DNA from: Tethya wilhelma
Lineage: Eukaryota; Porifera; Demospongiae; Tethyida; Tethyidae
Reading direction: 5' to 3'
Assembly (NCBI GenBank): GCA_964030475.1
Contig: CAXIPT010000008.1
Coordinates: 3,271,127 to 3,335,126 of the forward strand
DNA: 64,000 bases
Within the stretch, counting starts at the first letter, position 1. Every line of letters begins with the position of its first letter. Of the stretch, positions 35,467-48,200 are shown one piece after another. A program made the position numbers and the translations under genes. The notes beneath the pieces are model-generated. The model did no database searches and had not been told where the DNA came from. It saw only the letters and a program-made list of their open reading frames with translations.

Positions 35467-36741
35467 TGCAACTGACTTGCAAGTACACTGTGAAGATAGA
35501 CAAATTGTGGTGTTATTTATTTCGTCTCTTTGACGACACTGAAGCATGCAATGCTGATTATCGATTATGCGATGACAAAGAGAAGTTTGTTTTTTCGCGG
35601 TTGTTACCATAGAGACGTACAGACATACTAATGATATTCATCAACCACATGGTCTGGGACTCACCTACCTAGTTGCAATACAAGTATATAGAACTCCTTT
35701 TTTCAAGATAGTGTAGTAAATATTGAACTTGAAGCACTGGACTAGCACTAGGTTCTTTGCTGCACGTAGCTTGATTGTGCATAAACAAAACGTTCTTCTG
35801 CTCATGCGCACAGCTGAAAATGCCAATCAGATCATTGATACAATACGTAATGGTCAACATCCACGTGGCATAAATTAACTCACACATGGACAAGGCACTC
35901 AGGATTCTTACTCCCATGATCTCAGAAGCCAGAAGAAGAAAGATTGAATCTGTGGTTTCTTCAAGATCTCACAATGTTGCTATCTTACTGGAGAATGTCC
36001 ATGACAAAGGAAACGAAAATGCAATCCTGAGAAGTATGGATGCCTTTGGGTTCCTAAATTTACATCGCCTCAGAACTGAAGTTGGAGAGATCACCAAAGA
36101 GGAACAAAAGACGTGGATGTCGTTGATGAGAACTGATGCTGGTGCTAGACAGTGGATGAATATTTCGAACTGGTCCAATATAAATGAGTGTATGCACTAT
36201 CTAAAGGAACAATGTGGCTACCGACTAGCATGCACCACTCCAGATGCACCCATATCAATATCTGATGTAGACCTCTGTCAGAAAGTTGTAATCGGTTTTG
36301 GCAATGAGAGGAAGGGGATCTCAGACCCACTCTTGGCCCATGCTGATATTTGTTTCTCCCTACCCATGGTGGGATTTGTAGAGAGCTTCAATGTGTCAGT
36401 GACAGTGGCACTCTCTCTGTATCATGCATACTACCAACGGACAGGGAAATTGGTGAGTGAAGCTATGAATAAAATAAAATTGATGTACCACACTGCATTG
36501 TTGCGAAGTTGAAATGGGTCACTGAACATCTATATATGTTATTGTATAGGCTCATTGCTATGTAGTGTAGACTGCCAAGGTTCATGGAATGAAACGTCTT
36601 ATAATTCGAAGAATTTATTTGCTATGACAAGCTCACTAATAACTGACATTCTACATATGTATCAATGTTTGTGTGAATCTTAGTAGTCTACAAAGTTGTC
36701 CACCATTTTAAACCTGAATTAACCATCTGGATTTTTTCCTA
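34659..36741. repeat. Tandem duplication, copy 2 of the NSUN7/TrmH promoter block
   Basis: Partner of 32030-34116. In this copy the rightward gene (TrmH) keeps its full 3' end, whereas the leftward gene (NSUN7) is broken. Promoter-region indels distinguish it, for example the loss of about 20 bp near 35735-35755 relative to copy 1. Confidence 0.95.
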
Positions 36742-37763
36742 TATCATCTGAAAGCTCATTTCATGCTTGTTACAATGGTGTAAGTTTCATTTTCAAAATG
36801 TAGGCCTGAATAGGACACCAGTCCACTCAAAAGTACTGAATATGAGCACAATGATTTCCAATAAGAATATCACAGAGGTTCTAAATTAGCTAAGCCCTTT
36901 TCATGCATTAAGTGTGACGAGAGCTTTCAAATCTCAAAAATACTGAATATTAGCACTATAGTTTCCAAATTCCATATAGGAATTGTATTTACAGGGGTTC
37001 TGATTGTGTTTACTGTAATATTGTATGATCTGAAAGCTCATTTCATGCTGATTACAATGGTACAAGTTTCATTTTTGCATAATGAACCATTGACCAGTAA
37101 GAGTTAGACACATATAATCAGTACCAAAAAGCACCTAAAACACCTTCTGTATATTGAAGTGTAGGAAGATAGTAATATTATGGAGCTGGGACTAGCATCA
37201 TTGCATTCAGTGTGATAAGAGCATTAAAGTGATATCCATTTTGTTTCGGTTAATTTTGTTGAATGCAAGCCTAACTATGTCACATTAATCAACTCTGTAT
37301 TGTCCGTTTTGCCATACCAAAGATTAGTCTAATAGACGACGAACTCTAATTATCATTATGCTGATTGAAACTGACAATGTAATGGTAATTAACTTGATGT
37401 GATGAACTGTGACTATATATTAATATGCTGATTAACAGTTACATTATGCTCTAGTGCTATGATAGCTAAGTTTTCTGAGTGTCAAAAATTGTTCTCCTAG
37501 AAGCTGTAGTTTTACACACCTCTTTCTTGAAGCCACTGCTTGAATGGCATTCATACTAATGGTAAGGTTAAAGGTTACTCACTGCCATATTTGGAAAAGT
37601 ACAATGAATACTTCCTGCACACATACACATGTGTAACATGTACACTCTACATGTACTGTAGGGTGGAAATGGAGATCTTTCCAATGAAGAAAAACAGGCA
37701 CTGACAGTCAAGTACTACATGAAAAGCCTTGGTATCAAGTCACTTTCGTCAATTACTGATTAG
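35886..37763 (+). CDS. TrmH-like tRNA/rRNA 2'-O-ribose methyltransferase, intact copy
   Basis: Exon one 35886-36452 (189 codons) splices in phase to 37662-37763 (GGNGDLSNEEKQALTVKYYM to a TAG). The protein is about 222 residues, close to bacterial TrmH. SPOUT enzymes form a trefoil knot that binds S-adenosylmethionine; TrmH methylates the ribose of G18 in tRNA. The motif I arginine (AILR), motif II GFGNERKGIS and motif III IPMVGFVESFNVSV-type strings (here LPMVG) are kept. Overall resemblance is to bacterial TrmH rather than to eukaryotic Trm3/TARBP1. A bacterial or organelle-derived origin is inference. It is divergent from the NSUN7 fragment, 419 bp between start codons. Confidence 0.85.
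36750..37250. repeat. Dispersed repeat in the TrmH intron
   Basis: Motifs such as ATCTGAAAGCTCATTTCATG, CATTCAGTGTGATAAGAGC and TGATATCCATTTTGTTTCGG resemble parts of the sequence at 15550-16180 and, in inverse orientation, the 375-bp unit at 48605-50110. No coding sequence is seen. Confidence 0.5.
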
Positions 37764-38260
37764 CTTGGATGCTACACACAGGCTGGGATGAGCTAGTGTG
37801 TATAATATGTGTGCCAAAGGTTACAGGACCATGTGTCTAAGAACATTGTGTAAGAGTGGGCCCCATCTTACATCACATTGTATAATAAAAATTATTCTAG
37901 AATCATGTGATGCCAACTTGCCCTTGATGCAAGAGTTTTCTAAAGTTTCATTCTGTCTCTGTATTCTGTCTCATGCACTTCAAAATTAAGTTTAATAGCA
38001 AAAAATTATTAAGATTTTCTCCACTGACAAACAATGACATACATAATTATGTATATGCATAAATAATTAATAAATGTACCTAGAAAAAAAAGGGGTTCCT
38101 TATACAATACTATTTCATTACATACTGCATACTTTCATAAAGTTACACATGTGTTGTGTGAGTAGTACACGTACATATCACAACAGTCCACAATAAAATA
38201 TTAGCTACAGACAACAAACAGAGCCAAGAGAAGGAGAGAGAGCAACACTCCTCGCTTCCC

Positions 38261-39349
38261 CTAGGCTCTGGTGGAGAGAACCAGGGCCACGATGAGCCCG
38301 TACAGTCCCAACACCTCCGCAAAGATGAGAATCAAAATCATTCCCACAAACAGCCTGGGTTGCTGCGCTGTACCGCGTACACCAGAATCACCAACTATAC
38401 CAATGGCAAAACCAGCAGCCAGACCACTGAAACCCACTGAGAGACCAGCACCAAGATGGAGGAAAGAACTGTAGAAAGGTGACAAGAACTTAGAATGGCA
38501 GTCAGAGCTTTCACACAAACACACACAGATTATACACTACAGCCAACAATCACCAGATTAGAGCATTAACCACAGATAATACTGGCAGTACAATAATATA
38601 AAGCTAAGGAAACCACATGATCACCGAAAGAAAAGCCTACTACAAGGCATCAAAGTGGGCTCCTTTTACAGAGACACAAGCAGCCAATGTAGGGACACAA
38701 TTCACAACAATGTACAAAAACCAAATCGAACACAATACTTACGCATAAAGAGAGATTTCCTGATTTACTGCAAAGAGGGAAAAAAGGAGAAACATAGTAA
38801 CATGAATGGACAGATTCATAAACTACAAGCATACACAAATGCGAACACTGTAAAGGCATGCACGTGATATGGAAATTAACCAAAGGAGGGGGAAAGCTTT
38901 TGCCATTTAGGCTTGAAATAGAAAAGTTTAATGAACAGGCACAAACAAAATTATGGCTAAATGGGTAAATTTTGAAGTAGACCAATAAAAGGAAGGTACT
39001 TACATTTGTTAGCAATCAGCACTGACACCACAAGACCGTAGATAGCAATGATACCCGCCATAACCACAGGGATAACAGACTTCATGATGAGGTCAGGTCT
39101 CATGACACTCATAGCTGCAATACCTGTACCACTCTTTGCAGTTCCATAAGCAGCTCCTAAAGCTGTGGAAATAGTGTACGAAAGTAAGTGAAAAACAAAC
39201 AAACAAGATTAGTTAAAATGTATCAAGATTTTTTGGTCAAGCGTGTGACCCTGAAAAGTGAACTTACAGCTAAAAATGATTGCTGCTGAAGCTCCCATCA
39301 CACCAAAGAAGCCAGCGTATACTGGACACTTTTCTGGATTATCACACAT
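38261..39349 (-). CDS. ATP6V0C: V-ATPase 16-kDa proteolipid, subunit c
   Basis: ATG at 39349 begins [20 protein letters not shown]; the following exon (ending in the [20 protein letters not shown] string), a tiny exon near 38750 and the last exon (38261-38471) complete about 155 residues with four helices. Subunit c forms the membrane rotor that carries protons in V-ATPase at endosomes, lysosomes and plasma membrane. The proton-binding glutamate lies in [13 protein letters not shown] of the last helix. The gene is head to head with centrin, 278 bp between starts. Confidence 0.95.
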
Positions 39350-39627
39350 TTTTTCTTGCTAGTTTAGAAGAGAAAGAGAATGAATTGAACTCCTGAACAG
39401 GTAAAAGTTTGGGACTCGAACTGCCGATGTGCCTTTTGTGCTGATCTGGAACAGTCATGTGATCTGAATGATGAAACAAGATTGTGATCTACTGCGCATG
39501 CGTATTAAAAGTGGGCGTGTTTGTAATGCGTTCTTTTTAATGCCCACCTAGTGTCCTTGGCTGCAAGAGGCAAAAAACAAATCTTGAGAGTGACTACGTG
39601 CAAATAGCGTGCAATTGCTAGAGAAAA

Positions 39628-40906
<1,279 letters not shown>

Positions 40907-41381
40907 CCATCCGTGTGCACAGAACACAGCTTCATTTTAGGAAATTCCCATCATCTGCATGGTACATGCTAGAGTATGCATTGATTTGACCTACAGCAAC
41001 AGCTACACTTATAATATTGTAATACTAGTGTGCATTTTTATTATGGTAATGACTGGCCAAGTGGTGTGAACATGTATTATGTACTTTAGTGCTATCGTAT
41101 ACATGTCACTTCCTTGTCAGAATATGTGGTGTATATACACAAGTACGTGTGGCATTATCAACCAGTCAATACTCACACACACTCTCAGACACACACTGTA
41201 AGGTATAAGTACTCCCAACAATTGAAAGAACAGCTGCTATATACATACGTGAACACATTGTGCTGCTGAAGTACACAAGCTAGTCATATGATTCTATATG
41301 CATGTATTGCCAATCCTCACTCATAAGTGTCATTTGCTTTATAATGTCAAAACTAGATAGCTTGATCACAAATACAGTTAT

Positions 41382-41936
41382 GTGTCTATACACTGCCAGC
41401 TGTTGTTAGCTGACTTTCTCATCTATACATCTGAGATCTATAGCTTGTGTTGTAAAGATTCAAATTGGTTCCATATGCCAGTAATGGTTAGTGTGCTGGC
41501 TGTGACGGCAATGGTTGCAGCCACTGGTGCTGTGGCAGCTACTGGCTACAGCCTCTTCAGGTACCTCAAGAGCAGGAGCAGTAAGAGGAGAAAGAGAAGA
41601 AGACCAAAAGAGACTGTGCTCGATTTTGGACAAGAATTTGAAGTGTACAAGATCACTGAGACCCGTATTCCACCTCCAGTGGCACCTAAACCTCAGAGAG
41701 AAGTCATTCATCACCCATCACTGGTGAGAGAGAAGAGAGGAGGTGATGAGACCATGGAAGAGGGTGGAGGAAGGAGACAGACGATAGCTGACCCTGGAGT
41801 GATGGCTAGATGGTGTCCCAGTGCTGTGAGGGTGCTCCATGAACCACCCCCTCCCCTTATAGTAGACCACGGCCAGGTGATACAGTTGAAGGAGATTGGG
41901 GAAACAGAAAGAAGTTACTGTGTATGTGGCCAATGA
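41382..41936 (+). CDS. Putative single-pass membrane protein with a proline-rich tail
   Basis: An intronless frame. The more likely starts are ATG 41475 or 41484, directly before a hydrophobic helix (VLAVTAMVAATGAVAATGYS). A strongly basic stretch (RSSKRRKRRRPK) follows, as expected of a positive-inside anchor. The rest is hydrophilic with proline-rich strings (RIPPPVAPKP, HEPPPPLIVDHG) that could bind SH3 or WW domains. About 150 residues. No family recognised; expression is unproven. Confidence 0.4.
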   Translation: MSIHCQLLLADFLIYTSEIYSLCCKDSNWFHMPVMVSVLAVTAMVAATGAVAATGYSLFRYLKSRSSKRRKRRRPKETVLDFGQEFEVYKITETRIPPPVAPKPQREVIHHPSLVREKRGGDETMEEGGGRRQTIADPGVMARWCPSAVRVLHEPPPPLIVDHGQVIQLKEIGETERSYCVCGQ

Positions 41937-42230
41937 TGACAGATGGAAGTATAGAGGTGGTTGCATGGTGGTTTGAGTTGCTGACTACAACAAGAATTGA
42001 ACTGTAAATAATCAATACGATATGCATCAATTCAGCTAGCTGGCAAAAAAATTAAGTTTTGACTAATTTTAATTGAGGTTTTTTGTTCAAGTTTTTTTTT
42101 TTCTAAATCCATTACAGATTCTATAATAATACTTATTATGAACATAGCATTAAATGCTGTTACAAAAGTATATATGACATTGTGTGTATAATACCAATAA
42201 GTCAGACAGTCACCCTAGCTGTGGGGGGCT

Positions 42231-45200
42231 CTAATAAGGATAAGGTGGTGGTGGTGCAGTAGGGTTTACTGGTGGTGGTTGTGTAGCTGCAGGATAAGAT
42301 TGGCGTAGTGGGACAGTGTACGACTGACCTTGCATCGAGGCAGGGTAGGACTGGCGCTGTGGTTGCTGCTGGTAAGATGGAGGGCCTAAAGGGTGGGTGG
42401 GTGGAAGGACACTTTATGATATTTGAGCTTGATAAGGAGCCAGTTTATTGGAACAACAAAAAGTATACAGTAAATTCAGACTACAATACACACCTTGTGC
42501 ACCAGGTGGTGGAGGAAAGGCTTGAGGTGGGGGTTGCTGATAGCCTGGTGTCGATGGACCTGAATAAATCAGATTATAGGTAACATAACTATAGTGTTGA
42601 TTCAAAATGAAAATGAGCTCCATTACCTTGACGCTGAGGGTAGTCACTACTACCAAAGCTCTGTGTGTGTCTTAGCTGTGGTGGATTGGGCTTGATTCCT
42701 TTGCTCTTCATGAAGGAGAGCAGCTGACCAGGGATCTCTTCCAAGGTCTCCCTAGCCTGAGAGGGAAACAACAATCAGCACACAGTCAGTGATGTGTTCA
42801 CTCATCACTAGCTGTCACAGCTAGAGTTAGTACTGACATATACAGCATTCAGAGTACTTGATCCGAGAGACATTAATTGAATATGCACATAGATCAAGTG
42901 TAATTTAGACAAAACTATGGTATAAGTAAGCCTCATATCCATGAAAGCTCCCCATTCACCAGAAATAATAATTACTGTGGTTGGAGAGCCAGGGTATTAG
43001 CTACATGACTAGTTCCACTGTTATAGCTGTTTCTCGAGTGAGAATCTAGTGTGTGTTCAAACACTCACCAGAGAGAAGTTGGCCCCACTTCTGCTGCGGA
43101 ACTGCCTGAGAGGTACAAACTGAACAATGTCTCTACTCATTCTTACTCCACTCTGACTGACCAAGGGAGTCTCATCAGCATCCAGGATATCCTACACACA
43201 GTGAGGATGGAAGTACTTTAGTCATGATTCACACACACACACACACACACACAACACAGACACATCACATATTAGTACATTACTGGCAGTTGTAGTCATG
43301 ATCGACCAGAATTGAGTAAATTTAGTCAGCATTTCAACACACATACAGTATACTCATTGTCAACATCATACACTAAAATTATACAACAAAACAGCTCTCA
43401 AATAGTCTCAGTTGGTAGGTGTGGCTGGCTCATATATGGCCACACACATTCAGAATCTGTACCCAATAGACCAAATCACCTAGTCAGTCTAGTCGACCTC
43501 CTATACCACCCACACAAAGGTGCTACTCAATGTCTGGTGAGCCGAGAATGAAATTTATCGATGTAAGTTGAAATGCTATACTCACCATGTTAACGAACTC
43601 AGCATCACCGACTCCCACTATGACAATGGAAATAGGCATCACCGATGCTCGGACAATATTGTCCACCGTTCTGGCCATGTCTGAAATCACACCATCCTGT
43701 AATGATAGGTGAATAGAGAAAGACATTCATTCCGTGCAATTTTGGTAAGAATTGTGATGTGTGTATCACCATGAAACATTGCTCAGAAGTACATCAATAT
43801 GATATTCAATATCGCAACTATCGTACGTGCCTCATGTATACATTAATTTTTGTATGTGTACAGTATACTGACTAATACAGCGCTAGTTACAATGATAATA
43901 CAAGTATGCATATACAATGTTTAGGACCTAAACCAAATCCAAATACAAAGGAGCAGATTGTACTTCACAACTTACCGTAATGATGAGCAGTATGTAGTAG
44001 TTCTGCACGTCCTGGTTGGTGGGAGTCTGATTGGCCATGTCCATTGTCTTCTGGAGGATGGAGGAGAAGTTGGTGGGTCCAAACAAGTCAACCAGGCGCA
44101 GGGAGTATTGGTAGGCATCAAGGATACCCTGTATATTGCAAGAACACCCATTTGATAGGACGAAATGGTAGGGGCTCTCTCAGTTTATCCGGTTAAATAT
44201 TATAGAAGCTTACACATGGGAGTAATAGTCTACAAAGCAAACTATAATTATGGACATACTCAGATATTGGTGACGTTTACAGCTGTTCTCTCAACTAATT
44301 CAAGAGTTCACTAAAAACAGCAACAGCACTCTGGCTTTACCAAACTACTAACATGTACACTTTCACTATACTAAACAGAACACAGTTCGGTTGAAACTAC
44401 AAGCTAAGCACAATCCACAGTCGCAAGCCATGCATAAACACATAAGAGCATGCAACCAGAGAATCAGAACAGGTTTATGAGGAAAACAGAAACTAGACAG
44501 CAGCAAAAGCAAAAATGAAAAGTGCACGTTTCTATACAGAGAGTTGAGAGATGCTTAGCTGGAGGCCACCAGCTATAACAGTCAAATAGACCTATTTCAT
44601 ATGGAAAACTGTTAATGAAATTTGACTTTGATGTTTGCTTTCAAGACAAATAGATGATAGAAATTTTTCACAATTTGATTGTTGATGAATTGATAGTTAT
44701 GAATGCATGGTTACACACATCTGCGGAATCACAAGAATGTCATTAACATATTTGGTGATGCATCACATGATATATCCCTTTATGGACTTCCTACACTATA
44801 GCTGTGGCAGAGTTGTCCAAACAGACACAGAACATCACACTTCAGTTCAAGGTAAGAAAAAAATAATAGGTTACATAATTAGTGTCTTTGAATAGATATA
44901 TCCCATAATTATAATCATTATTATACTTACCAATTAAAGTGCATAAAAGTCATGGTCTATACTCTATACACACAGACTATGGCTCAGCAACAACACCAGG
45001 ACACGCCCGCAATAGGCTTTAAATCAATTCAACTCCTCAAAACTCAAACTCTAGGTATTGGATCCTATGGTATTGTTTGCAAGGCTCTGTGTGATGATCT
45101 ACTCTGTGCTGCTAAAATTATCCACCAAACACTTTTTGATCCGAATCTATTCTATCAAGTTGAACTTAACAGAGAACACAGACTACCCATTCATCGTTTC

Positions 45201-48200
45201 ATGCAAGAGTGTGAGTTCATGAGTGCAATAAGACATCCCAATATCGTCCAGTTCCTGGGCACACACCAAGATCCTGAAACAAAACTCCCAGTTCTACTAA
45301 TGGAGCTTATGGACGACAGCGTCACCCATTTCTTGGAGAGCTCACAAGATGCAGTCCCCTACCATGTTCAAGTCAACTTTACCAATGACATCACCTTAGC
45401 CATTTCTTTCCTTCATTCCAATGGAATCACCCACAGGGATCTCTCAAGCAACAATGTGCTACTGCGTGGAAATTTGCAGGCCAAAGTAACGGACTTTGGA
45501 ATGGCGAAGCTTGGCGATATGAACCCTAAAGTTAATCATGCTTCCTTTACATTATGCCCTGGGACAGACGTCTACATGCCCCCTGAAGCTGTAGAAGATA
45601 TACCTGACTACACTGAAAAGATTGATTGCTTCTCAATTGGAGTGCTGATAATCCAGATCTTGACGAGGTGCTTCCCTGATCCTGGAAGACGACAAAAAGC
45701 GAAGCGAATAAGCCACCCAGACTTCCCAAGTGGCACAGCCTATGTCACTGTACCGGAAATCGAGCGTCGAGAAAATCACATAAGTCTAGTGGATCCCAAC
45801 CACCCTCTCCTACCAATTGCGCTCGACTGTCTCAAGGACAGAGATGTTGAACGTCCTTCAGCCAAGGAGCTGTTTTATAGAGTAGAAGCTTTGAAAGAGG
45901 CTTCTCAGTTCACAGAGAGTGTTAGAAGAGCCAAAGAAAGACCAGAACCAGCTACAAGTAAAGGATCAGAGAGAGTGGAAGAAATGCTACAACAAGTTCA
46001 AGACAAAGACAAGGAGATTCATCAGATAAGACAAGAACATGCTCAGCAAATCCTTGAACTTCAACAAATCATTGAATCAAAAGACAACCGCTTACAAGAA
46101 AAGGATGACATCATCCAAGAAAGAAATGATGTAATAAAACAAAAGGATGATATCATACAAAAGAAAGACCAACTGGTTGAAGAAAAAGAGAGACAACTTC
46201 AAGATGTCATTCAAAAACTTGAATCAAACAAAAAAGTAGCAGCTAAATTTGTGACGAGAATCAGGGAACTTGAACAACAGGCCCCTATTCAGCAACAACC
46301 AACAACCCCCAAACAAGCCCCAACAAGTCCCAAAACAGCAACCACAAGTAGTACGACACTAACTTGGAGAGAAGGCAAGAAGGCACCATGCAAGATGGAG
46401 AGGGGACAGGATGCTATTGTGGATGGTAACATGGTGTACTTCAGAGCTGTTGGTACTAGAGCCATTTATGGCTACAACTGGACAGATGGGAAGTGGAACA
46501 AGCTTCCAGACTGCGAATGCGATCAATTCCCCATAGCAGTTGTCAACAATCTCGTCACTGCTGTGGGCGGGAGAGGCAGGTCTGGTAAGGTGACCAACAA
46601 GCTCTTGAGCTTCACTGAAGACAAGGAAGGGAAGAAATGGAGAGAGGTGTTCAAATCAATGCCCACTGAGAGATCGTCATCCATAACAGTGTGTACAGAA
46701 AAAGCTTTGATAGTCGCTGGGGGATACAATGACAGAGGAAAGACGCTCCAAACAGTTGAAGTTATGGACATAGAAACACAAGAATGGTCACCTGCTGCAG
46801 ATCTACCAGAAGCACTCTCCAAAGCATCGATAACAATTTGTGACGATCAAATCTACATGGTTGGAGGGCTTAGGGGCCAACGACCTACCACTTCAGTGTA
46901 CACATGCACCTTGATGGACCTCTTCCTGTCATGTCAGTCAAAATCACTAGGAGAACGTTTAACTCAATCTCTATCTCCAACCAGTCCACGTAGGTCTCTC
47001 GTATGGAGCAAAGTTGCTGATCTCCCACTTAAGAAATCTACTTGTGTCACACTCTATAGTCAGGTGCTAGCCATCGGCGGCAGTGATTCCACAGAAAGGC
47101 CCAACTCATACATTCGTACATACAACCCCATATCAAATACATGGAAGGACATCAGCAAGATGAAAGTTAGTCGATATTTGTGTTTTGCAGCTGTTCTCCC
47201 GACCAACGAACTAATGGTGGTGGGTGGCTGCAACAATAGATGGTCTCAGGCAACTGACTCCGTGGAAATAGCAACTGTTGAATAACACTTTCTTTGCATT
47301 ATGTCTTATTAAGGACGTTGGATTATAAATGCTTGCTTTATTGTGGTATTTTTTTGTGCTACTTTAGGGCCAAATTGAAAGTTTTAATGGTATGATTTTA
47401 TGATAGAATACACAAGTTTGTTCAATATCTTTGTAACATGACAGGGGAAATGGAAACTGTCATGAAACATCTGGTTGAACCCAGAAAAAAATTTTATGAC
47501 TCAGCTGGTAATCTGACACAAGATCTCCCACTTACTGGTCACGTGCTCTTACCACTAAGCCACGGAGTGCCTGTAGCACTGTCACAGAAGGTATGTATAC
47601 CTAGGCTATAAGCCTCGGCCAACCCAACAGATTATCTTCATCTCTCAGGGGAGATACTTTGTGGATTATCTGAGCCAGTGTACGAGGCTAGGATTATCTT
47701 TCTCTCTTTCTCTATCTATGGAGATCCTAGTGGATTATGTTTCTCTCTCCCTCAATTGGAATGGCTGAGACCTATTATGTACGTATGTTCTGTTCCAATG
47801 CCAAGGATACATAGTGGCTTAGTGGTAAGAGTGCCTGACTAGTAATTGAAAGGTCTTGGGTTCGATCCCAGCTGAGTTACAGAAGTTTTTTTCCAGGATC
47901 ATCATTCTCTCCATATGTTTCATGATTATTTAGAGCTTAAGAGCCCAAAGTAATAAGGATAAATGAACTCTACCATAAACATTCTGAGTGGAGGAGACTC
48001 CAGCGGGAAATGTCCTCCCTGTCCCCCCCCAAACCTACCACTCAACTAAAAAAAAAAGGTCACCAAACCTCAACAAGAGTCAACCTCTCTAAACATTAGT
48101 ATTGATCGTTGGTTTCACTGTATTTATATCCCCCCCCCCCTTCCCCCCACACAACATACCTGTACTCCCTGCACCTCTGGATTGTCATAGTTGAAGTTGA

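Noticed and set aside
33350..36330. Minus-strand frames opposite both TrmH copies
   Set aside because: Antisense shadows; the sense frame has all SPOUT motifs.
44707..44895. Short frame upstream of the kinase-kelch gene
   Set aside because: No motifs and no in-phase splice into the kinase; it could be 5' UTR.
47811..47910. tRNA gene
   Set aside because: A and B boxes are present, but acceptor and anticodon stems do not pair; a SINE fits better.
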